25,805 nucleotides of DNA from the IMG/VR virus record IMGVR_UViG_3300006927_000068, positions 1 through 25,805 of that record; one strand, given 5' to 3'. The notes under the pieces are model-generated. The model ran no database searches, had not been told where the DNA came from, and saw nothing but the letters and a program-made list of their open reading frames with translations. The DNA is from a virus. Each line of letters starts with the position of its first letter. Within the stretch, counting starts at the first letter, position 1. This document shows positions 19,976 to 25,805 of the stretch, piece after piece. The translations under genes were made by a program, and so were the position numbers.

Positions 19976-21596
19976 CCCCTTCGAAGAGGGCGACCCTGGC
20001 AGCAAAATCTGTATCATAGGGGAGGCTCCATCCCATTCTGAAATGCGTGCCCACAAGCCTTTTGTCGGCCCGGCTGGGCATGTCCTCGACCAGTGTATGC
20101 ACGCTGCAGGAATGATCCGACGCGAATGCTATCTGACCAACATCTTCGAGGAGCCTGTTACCAAGGATAAGTTGGGGGGTAAAATCTGGGACTCCGCCGG
20201 CGATCTGGTGTGGACAAACAAGGGCGGGTTCACTGCAGATGGAGAGAAGCACCTAGATAGCCTCCTTGTCAGGTTGGCAAGAAGCAAGGCTAATGTCTTT
20301 GTCCCTCTTGGGAATACAGCCCTCAGTGCCCTGACTCCCCACGCTCAGATAATGAAATGGCGAGGTTCTATCCTATCCAGTCCTGTGATTGGGAAGAAGG
20401 TGGTGGCGACAATCCACCCTGCTGCTAGCCTCCGAGGGCAGTACATCTGGCGCTATATTATTACAACAGACTTAAGGCGCGTGATTGAGGAGAGGAATTC
20501 TTCCAACCTAAACCTTCCCCAGAGAACCTTGCGGATTAATCCCTCGTTTGAGGAAGTTATATCCTATTTGAAGGAATGCCTTGAGCAGAGGGACGTAGCC
20601 CTGGATATTGAGATATTTAGGCATCAGGTGTCCTGCCTCGGGTTTGCCATTGCCCCAGATGATGCCATGTGCATACCCCTAGTAGGAACAGACAGCAAGG
20701 CTAGGTGGAGCATAGATCAGGAGATGAAGATATGGCAGTTGACCGCTCAAATTTTGAACGATCCCTCTATCCGAAAGATCAATCAGAACATCTCCTTTGA
20801 CATCTCCGTACTCTTACAACAGAATTCTATTATAACCCAGGGACGGTTAGGAGATACTATGGTAGCACAGCACCTCTTATATCCCGACTTTCCGAAGGGT
20901 TTAGACTTCATCGCATCTATCCATACAAGGGAACCTTATTGGAAAGACGACGGCGGAAAGATGTGGAAGAAGATGGACGGTGATTACCACACCTTCTGGC
21001 GATACAACGCTAAGGATGCCTGCGTAGCAATGGAGGCGTGGTATGCCCTTGAGGTGGAATTGCACGACAGGGAGTATTGGCATTCTTATCAAGAAACAAT
21101 CAAGTTGATTGATCCCCTTGTCTACATGATGACAAGAGGCTTTAAGGTTAGTATGGACGAGTTGGCTAAAACCAAGGAAGAGGTCGAAACCAAGATTGCT
21201 GAGAAAGAAGTCGATCTGTTGGAGGTGGCAGAACGGCCGTTTAATCCAAACTCTCCAAAACAGTGTATGGAGTATTTCTATGTCACAAAAGGGATCAAAC
21301 CCTACGTCAACAGGAAAACGGGTAAACCTACAACTGATGACAAAGCTATGGCACGAATTGTGCGACGCTTTAACCTCCCAGAAGCTCGTCTGGTTCAGGA
21401 AATTCGGACCCTCAAGAAACTACACGGCACCTACTTATCCGCAGATGTCGATGGAGATCACCGTATGCGCTGCTCTTATAACATCCGAGGGACAACTACA
21501 GGTCGGTTGTCCTCCTCTCAAACGATCTTCGGAACTGGCATGAACATGCAGAATATTCATCCTGAATTCAAGAGTTTCCTGGTAGCCGACGAATGA
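19968..21596 (+). CDS. DNA polymerase I family, N-terminal part: UDG-like domain, 3'-5' exonuclease and thumb
   Basis: 542 residues from the ATG at 19968 (GTG at 19932 lacks support). Residues 1-170 resemble a uracil-DNA glycosylase (IIGEAPS at 16-22, PFVGPAG 31-37, LTNIF 56-60, HPAASLR 150-156), but the Fe-S cysteines of family 4 are missing, so catalysis is doubtful. The proofreading exonuclease is complete: D213/E215 (LDIEIF), D278 (NISFDIS), Y346 and D350 (YNAKD). Then the polymerase begins (TGRLSS at 511-516, NMQNIHPEFKSFLVADE) and the frame stops just before motif A. The rest is encoded at 21937 after an HNH gene. UDG-polymerase fusions are known to me in SPO1-type phages. Confidence 0.9.
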   Translation: MTSPFEEGDPGSKICIIGEAPSHSEMRAHKPFVGPAGHVLDQCMHAAGMIRRECYLTNIFEEPVTKDKLGGKIWDSAGDLVWTNKGGFTADGEKHLDSLLVRLARSKANVFVPLGNTALSALTPHAQIMKWRGSILSSPVIGKKVVATIHPAASLRGQYIWRYIITTDLRRVIEERNSSNLNLPQRTLRINPSFEEVISYLKECLEQRDVALDIEIFRHQVSCLGFAIAPDDAMCIPLVGTDSKARWSIDQEMKIWQLTAQILNDPSIRKINQNISFDISVLLQQNSIITQGRLGDTMVAQHLLYPDFPKGLDFIASIHTREPYWKDDGGKMWKKMDGDYHTFWRYNAKDACVAMEAWYALEVELHDREYWHSYQETIKLIDPLVYMMTRGFKVSMDELAKTKEEVETKIAEKEVDLLEVAERPFNPNSPKQCMEYFYVTKGIKPYVNRKTGKPTTDDKAMARIVRRFNLPEARLVQEIRTLKKLHGTYLSADVDGDHRMRCSYNIRGTTTGRLSSSQTIFGTGMNMQNIHPEFKSFLVADE

Positions 21597-21940
21597 CCAA
21601 CACAACAGATGAAACCTTCCAAGCCCTAAACCGTCTTGAACATCTTATAGTTGAAAGGTTTGTATCTCAGCCTGTCTGGTCTATAAACGATCTAACAGCA
21701 ATGGTCCGGCAAAAGACTGAACTCATCATCAACGAAGTGACAGCAAAAAGGATGGATGCTGTACCTAAGAATCACAACTTTCGCACTAGTCGGCATCGGT
21801 CTAAGGAGACCCATTGCACCAACGGGCATGAGTACACATCTGAAAACACCGGTACAGGACATGATGGACATCGTAAGTGTTTGACCTGTTACAAAGCTCG
21901 TCTAGGTCCACACAGCAAACGGAATAAGAAAAAGTCATGA
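21593..21940 (+). CDS. HNH homing endonuclease-like gene inserted in the polymerase gene
   Basis: 115 residues. ATG overlaps the first polymerase stop (AATGA) and its stop overlaps the start of the second part (CATGA). The C-terminal half has the phage HNH pattern with zinc cysteines: C75, NGH at 77-79, N85, C96 and C99 (HCTNGHEYTSENT ... KCLTC). The N-terminus is helical and basic and may recognise DNA. The sequence is translated across its whole 343-base insertion, so there is no room for a self-splicing intron around it. It likely promotes its own spread into polymerase genes lacking it. Confidence 0.8.
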   Translation: MTNTTDETFQALNRLEHLIVERFVSQPVWSINDLTAMVRQKTELIINEVTAKRMDAVPKNHNFRTSRHRSKETHCTNGHEYTSENTGTGHDGHRKCLTCYKARLGPHSKRNKKKS

Positions 21941-22839
21941 CTCAACACATCCTAATGGAGTTTGACAAGTCTGGGGCGGAATGGGTCGTGGTGGCCTACG
22001 CCTCGGGTGATGGTCAGATGATAGATGTTGTCAAAGGTGACGAGAGTCCCCACAGCAAGACTGGTATGCTCATATCAGGCGCTCCAATTGAACTTGTTGA
22101 GATGGAGAATAAACTTGTCGAACACCACACCGATCCAGATACAATTAGGACCATTAGGAGTGAGTCACTTGCTGCGCTACTTGAAGGAGATTACTTCCTG
22201 CCTAGAAGTATGTCTATTCGACAAGCTGGGAAAAAGTCCAATCATGGTCTTAACTACGGAATGGGTTATCGACGGTTTGCGTTGGAAAATGAGATGGAGG
22301 AGCGGGATGCAAAAAGAATTGTCGATCTCTATCTCCACAGCGCCTACCCGGGAATACCCGTTTGGTGGGAGACAATCCGACAACAACTCAGAGACAATAG
22401 AACTCTAACCAACTGTTTCGGAAGGAAGAGGGAGTTCAGAGATGCCTGGGGTGACGAACTGTTCAAAGAAGCCTATGCTTTTATTCCCCAATCAACGGTT
22501 GTAGATATGGTCAACTCTGGAATGGCTAAGGCGTTTGTGCAAGGTGCTGACTATTTTGACTTGGCCGACTTATTGGCACAGGTACACGATTCAATTGTGT
22601 ATCAGTATCCCATAGATCATTTCTACGAAATGGCCTTGTTTACTATTCGTCACGCTCTCGATTATATGTCCCCAACTATTCAGTACAGCGGACGAGAGTT
22701 CCAAATTGGAACTGATCTGAAGGTTGGAAGGGACTGGGGACATATGATCCCCGTCGAGTTAAGTGAAGATGTAGATGTGATGCAACACAACCTAGAAGAA
22801 GCGTGGGACAAGTTGAATGCCTCAACGCAAGCTGGATAA
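21937..22839 (+). CDS. DNA polymerase I family, C-terminal part: palm and fingers
   Basis: 300 residues; starts MTQHILMEFDKSGAEWVVVA. Motif A: D10 in MEFDKSGAEW. Motif B (O-helix): R95, K99, Y107 in RQAGKKSNHGLNYGMG, with His103 at the position of E. coli Phe762. Motif C: QVHDSIV with D218, where HDS replaces the usual HDE. Both catalytic Asp are present. With the N-terminal part it makes one complete enzyme; the join between ...FLVADE and ILMEFD is close to that of uninterrupted relatives. Starts by translational coupling with the HNH gene and overlaps the next gene by 23 bases. Confidence 0.9.
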   Translation: MTQHILMEFDKSGAEWVVVAYASGDGQMIDVVKGDESPHSKTGMLISGAPIELVEMENKLVEHHTDPDTIRTIRSESLAALLEGDYFLPRSMSIRQAGKKSNHGLNYGMGYRRFALENEMEERDAKRIVDLYLHSAYPGIPVWWETIRQQLRDNRTLTNCFGRKREFRDAWGDELFKEAYAFIPQSTVVDMVNSGMAKAFVQGADYFDLADLLAQVHDSIVYQYPIDHFYEMALFTIRHALDYMSPTIQYSGREFQIGTDLKVGRDWGHMIPVELSEDVDVMQHNLEEAWDKLNASTQAG

Positions 22840-24016
22840 CTGGCTCAATGCTTATTTGGAATACACCGATAATTCAGAGTCGCCTCTGGCGTTTCATCTC
22901 TGGACTGCTATGGGGTGTATTGGCGCTGCCCTTCAAAGGAAAGTCTATATGCGATGGGGGCACACTGATATTTATCCTAACCAGTATGTCGTCCTTGTTG
23001 GACCTTCGGGTAGGGCACGAAAAGGGGAGGCGATTACGATTGGGAGAAGTATGGTCAAAACCCTCAACATCCCTATGCTTGGGGAGGACAACTCTCCAGA
23101 GGCGATAATCAAACAGATGGATGACTCAGCCGGAGCGTTCAAAGATGAAACAACTGGAAACATGCGAGAAATGTCCTCTATGGCGGGCTTCCTCGAAGAG
23201 TTATCTGTCTTTACCGGCGAGCAGAACAAACGCTTCTTGGCGATGCTTACTAACTGGTATGACTCGCGCGATGATTGGCAAAGACGGACTAAAAATAAGG
23301 GTATTAATGAGCTTGCTGGAATGTGTTTCAATCTGGTGGCAGCGACAGCTCCCGATTGGCTTCCCCTTATACTGCCACATGAGGCGATCGGCGGTGGCTT
23401 CACTTCAAGATGCATCTTCATCGTCGAAACTCAAAAGCGAAAGATCATCTCAAACCCAAACCTCAAGCCGCCGGACAAAGCCCTAAGGGATAGGCTCATA
23501 CACGACTTGGAAATCATACATACACTGACGGGGGAATATAAGTTCACCCCCGAAACCCTTGAACAGTATGAAAACTGGTATGTACAAGAGGAGAAGAAGA
23601 TTGAGAAGGGAGAAGGGCCGGTAAATGATCCCGCTTTTGCTGGATATATCTCAAGAAGGGCGACCCATGTTAAGAAGCTGGGGATGATAATAGCTGCTAG
23701 CCAGCACGACAGAAGGGAATTAGATTTAGATAGTTTTGAGGTTGCACTTAATTTGATGGAAAAGGCAGAGGTGGGGATGCAGAAGGTCTTTGCTGGGATT
23801 GGCAAGGCTAGGTATGCTGAGGAAAGTGAGGCATTGATTGAATTCTTGTCGGAACGTAAAAAGGTTACAAAGGCTGCCATTCTTAGGAGATTCAACAGAA
23901 CTGTGGACTCATATGTTCTAGATGCCGTAACTGAAACACTGGTAGCTATGAAAAGAGTTAGGGTTAAGATAGACAGAGAAGAGGGAGAAACATACTATGT
24001 CTACATGGAAGATTGA
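22817..24016 (+). CDS. DUF3987-like phage helicase/primase
   Basis: 399 residues. Walker A-like VLVGPSGRARKGEA at 59-72, in the G..G..RKG form used by DUF3987-type proteins, not the classic GK[ST]. Walker B region MAGFLEELSVF follows at about 120-131, and GGGFTSRCIFIVE later resembles the sensor. N-terminal WLNAYLEYTD and AFHLWTAMGCIGAAL are family-like. A C-terminal winged-helix-like segment (KVTKAAILRRFNRTVDSYVL) could bind DNA. It would unwind or prime DNA for the polymerase encoded just before. The identification is by motif recall. Confidence 0.8.
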   Translation: MPQRKLDNWLNAYLEYTDNSESPLAFHLWTAMGCIGAALQRKVYMRWGHTDIYPNQYVVLVGPSGRARKGEAITIGRSMVKTLNIPMLGEDNSPEAIIKQMDDSAGAFKDETTGNMREMSSMAGFLEELSVFTGEQNKRFLAMLTNWYDSRDDWQRRTKNKGINELAGMCFNLVAATAPDWLPLILPHEAIGGGFTSRCIFIVETQKRKIISNPNLKPPDKALRDRLIHDLEIIHTLTGEYKFTPETLEQYENWYVQEEKKIEKGEGPVNDPAFAGYISRRATHVKKLGMIIAASQHDRRELDLDSFEVALNLMEKAEVGMQKVFAGIGKARYAEESEALIEFLSERKKVTKAAILRRFNRTVDSYVLDAVTETLVAMKRVRVKIDREEGETYYVYMED

Positions 24017-24045
24017 TTTTGAGGTATGGCAGTTGGAGATGCAAA

Positions 24046-24279
24046 ATGGCAAGGAGTAAAAAAGAATCCCGCCTGATCTGCCACCACTGCGGCGAGGCTA
24101 TGGTCGGAGTTCAGCAGACTTATGTAGGGGATGGCTATATCCGCAGACAAAGAATGTGCGGCTACTGCAGAGCGGCCTGGACAACTTATGAGATCAGGCA
24201 AGAAGAGTTTGACAAACTCTTGGCTAAAGAAGGCAAGCTAAACAAAATTATTGAAGCGATCAATGAACTCCTGAACTGA
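24046..24279 (+). CDS. NrdR-type zinc-ribbon protein
   Basis: 77 residues from the ATG at 24046 (GGAG eight bases upstream; earlier starts lack support). LICHHCGEAMVGVQQTYVGD then YIRRQRMCGYCRAAWTTYEI is the ribbon of the ribonucleotide-reductase repressor NrdR (C..C ... IRR.R.C..C...TTYE). The ATP-cone domain of NrdR is absent; a short helical tail follows. It may regulate host or phage transcription. The end overlaps the convergent minus-strand gene by 42 bases. Confidence 0.75.
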   Translation: MARSKKESRLICHHCGEAMVGVQQTYVGDGYIRRQRMCGYCRAAWTTYEIRQEEFDKLLAKEGKLNKIIEAINELLN

Positions 24280-24708
24280 CCCAGCCCCCAATTCAGTGTT
24301 GTAGTGATCCTTCCAGTATGCTGCCATCCCCCCTATATCATCAGGTTCAGGTAGAGGCATAGACACCCTATAGTAGTGCAGCCTAGCCATTGCAGTAGCA
24401 TAGAATAGGTTGGATTGAAGCTGGTCTATCCTCGAAGGGAATGGAGCCAACAAATCTTCCATCTTCTCCTTCAGTTCAGGGCGGAATCCAAGGTAGTTTA
24501 GCCAAATATCAGTATGAGTTGCAGGCTCCATCTGGTAAAGACCTAGAGCAGGGCCGCTCTCCAACTGTCTGATGTAGCACAGCAAACTTTCTTGGATAGC
24601 AGTCCCCAGAAGCAGCGTCTCTGCAGACATACTATACATGTCTAGGTAGAACAAAGTAGGACGAATTATGTCTTCCCGAAACTGTTTAACGTCTAACCCA
24701 GAAGTCAT
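24238..24708 (-). CDS. Transglycosylase-like virion peptidoglycan hydrolase
   Basis: 156 residues. TLLLGTAIQES with E40, then SGPALGLYQMEPATHTDIWL at 51-70, match the lytic transglycosylase (SLT) core: catalytic Glu in the first helix, then GLYQMEP. I recognise this exact type (DVKQFR ... GTA.QES ... GPALGLYQMEPAT) from phage virion or entry proteins. It probably opens the cell wall at DNA entry; a lysis role is the alternative. ATG overlaps the upstream stop (ATGA). Its end is convergent with the NrdR-like gene. Confidence 0.8.
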   Translation of the reverse strand: MTSGLDVKQFREDIIRPTLFYLDMYSMSAETLLLGTAIQESLLCYIRQLESGPALGLYQMEPATHTDIWLNYLGFRPELKEKMEDLLAPFPSRIDQLQSNLFYATAMARLHYYRVSMPLPEPDDIGGMAAYWKDHYNTELGAGSVQEFIDRFNNFV

Positions 24709-24998
24709 GTATCATCACCCCCCACTTCTATAGTTTGCCATCCCTCTCCAGTTGCAGCTACACAGGAGATACCATCAGAACGAGATATAAGTATTGTCCA
24801 ATTGCCTTCGGTTGAGACAAGTAATTCCATAACCATTCCGTTGCTTATTAGTCCTTGAGCGGTAATCTTCTCACCGTGTTGGAGACTAAGCTGCGTGATA
24901 AGGTTTTCTCTTGCTAAACAAATTTCTGCTATGCTGATCTCTGGTAGGAGGAGACACCCAACCAGTATCGTCCAAAATTTGAACGTTTTCACTATCAT
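24705..24998 (-). CDS. Secreted or periplasmic hypothetical protein
   Basis: 97 residues with a signal peptide (MIVKTFKFWTILVGCLLLPE, then ISIAE) and two mature cysteines in ICLARE and ISCVAATGE that may form a disulfide. The segment AQGLISNGMVMELLVSTEGN then WTILISRSDGISCVAATGEG is like small secreted proteins I associate with Alphaproteobacteria and their phages. A virion accessory or a host-envelope role is possible. Coupled by ATGA to both neighbours. Confidence 0.7.
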   Translation of the reverse strand: MIVKTFKFWTILVGCLLLPEISIAEICLARENLITQLSLQHGEKITAQGLISNGMVMELLVSTEGNWTILISRSDGISCVAATGEGWQTIEVGGDDT

Positions 24999-25801
24999 TC
25001 ATATCTCGCCCTATTTGCGATGATTGCCCGAAGAGAGGGCAGATCAGGACTGACCCTTTTCAACTCATCGTTGATGACTCTTATAGTGCGGGTGCTGATA
25101 TTCTGCTCTTTCAGCAAAGCTCTGAACGGGGCAGCATCTGGTCTTAACAGAACCCTCACTCGAGCGGCGGCTCGAATTCCCTCTAATGTTTTTTGTAGGA
25201 CGAGACTCTGCTGAGATATGGACAGGTTTTTGAACCCTGGGCTTCGAACAATAGCATTGCCTATGTCGGCAGATATGGGGTTGGCCTCCTCCCTAACCAT
25301 GTTATCCAGTTCTGGAATGCCAGTCGAGGGAAACTTCTCTTGCTGAGTGAACTGGTACAGTCCAAGAGCATCTTCGAAATCACTTTGCTTCGGACGTAAA
25401 GGAACACCAACTGCCTGAAGTGCAGGGTCAACCTTCCGCTGAGGAGTACCAGTCCCAGAAAATCGCTCTGGCAACTCTTGGCTAAGCCCAGGAACTTGGC
25501 CTTTAACCTTCCGCTCAAGATCAACAACAGGATCTTCACTCTCAGTCATTCTCTGTTTGGATTCTTCCTCAGCAAAATCCTGCAAAGTCTCTGCAATCGC
25601 TCCAATATCTTTGCCAGTCAGTTCTCCGAACTTCTTAACCATCCTCGTGGGAATGTCACTTGCCGATATATCTCTTGCAACTCCAAGGAAGGTTAGTAAT
25701 CGCCTGGCGTACTCACCCGTAACTGTGGTGAAGAACTCAGTCACACCATTCTCATCTCTGATACCTGTCACAGTATCCATGAGACGATCAAGGACTGCCA
25801 C
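24995..25801 (-). CDS. Probable virion protein, possibly the C-terminal part of a longer one
   Basis: At least 268 residues; a GTG at 25801 begins the visible frame, but the window ends here and the frame may continue upstream. Mostly helical, with charged and Pro-rich linkers (LPERFSGTGTPQRKVDPALQ) and a helical end (LPSLRAIIANRARYE). No family recognised. It shares the operon with the transglycosylase-like gene, so an internal or tail virion protein is likely but inferred. Confidence 0.6.
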   Translation of the reverse strand: MAVLDRLMDTVTGIRDENGVTEFFTTVTGEYARRLLTFLGVARDISASDIPTRMVKKFGELTGKDIGAIAETLQDFAEEESKQRMTESEDPVVDLERKVKGQVPGLSQELPERFSGTGTPQRKVDPALQAVGVPLRPKQSDFEDALGLYQFTQQEKFPSTGIPELDNMVREEANPISADIGNAIVRSPGFKNLSISQQSLVLQKTLEGIRAAARVRVLLRPDAAPFRALLKEQNISTRTIRVINDELKRVSPDLPSLRAIIANRARYE

Positions 25802-25805
25802 TCCA

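Noticed and set aside
21594-21936. Group I intron in the polymerase gene
   Set aside because: The HNH frame fills the insertion from end to end and both ends are ATGA overlaps, leaving no space for a ribozyme core. A free-standing gene is simpler.
22025-22408. 127-residue plus-strand frame in the polymerase C-terminal part
   Set aside because: A shadow frame of the polymerase, which has all its catalytic motifs in the other frame.
1-25805. tRNA, rRNA or CRISPR array
   Set aside because: I found no cloverleaf with a T-loop in intergenic DNA, no rRNA-like conserved stretches and no regularly spaced repeats; the G/C runs and dyads are not CRISPR-like.

Overview
The window is part of the genome of a tailed double-stranded DNA bacteriophage (Caudoviricetes). 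The evidence is a large terminase with both ATPase and nuclease motifs, a portal protein, a phage family A DNA polymerase, a Sak4-type recombination module, a probable lysis gene cluster and many tiny overlapping genes. I see no rRNA, tRNA, integrase or CRISPR array. The host cannot be fixed from sequence alone. A lipoprotein with a lipobox, a spanin-like gene pair and a secreted protein resembling proteins I know from Alphaproteobacteria suggest a Gram-negative host.

Layout. (1) Positions 1-7167, minus strand: packaging and head genes. Terminase large subunit, a zinc-ribbon protein, portal, a 57-residue protein, an 853-residue probable virion protein with an ADP-ribosyltransferase-like domain, then small genes running off the left edge. 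(2) 7168-7466: a divergent control region packed with different inverted repeats. (3) 7467-8394, plus strand: a short operon ending in a strong terminator. (4) 8437-9273, minus strand: a probable small terminase and DNA-binding proteins. (5) 9274-9562: a second divergent region with G runs, an A13 tract and a good promoter. (6) 9563-24279, plus strand: a long early/replication block of small proteins, a sulfotransferase-like P-loop protein, a Cas4-like nuclease, a Sak4-like ATPase, a DUF669-like ssDNA-binding protein, holin/spanin candidates, a ParB-methyltransferase fusion, a UDG-PolA polymerase broken in two around an HNH gene, and a DUF3987-like helicase/primase. (7) 24238-25801, minus strand: a transglycosylase-like protein, a secreted protein and part of a probable virion protein. 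The minus-strand genes at the two ends would be one late region if the genome is circularly permuted; this is inference.

How it works together. The nuclease, Sak4 and DUF669 genes form a recombination/annealing set next to the replicative polymerase and helicase. The two halves of the polymerase and the HNH gene are joined by ATGA start/stop overlaps, so translational coupling could supply both subunits. The break falls just before polymerase motif A, the kind of conserved site homing endonucleases use.

The regulatory signal I find most striking is a shared palindrome, GAACA-N4-TGTTC, present in three perfect copies (7194-7207, 7430-7443, 10321-10334), each just downstream of a predicted promoter -10 element. 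A degenerate fourth copy lies at a fourth promoter (13295-13308). This looks like the operator set of a phage regulator that controls both the early and the late operons.
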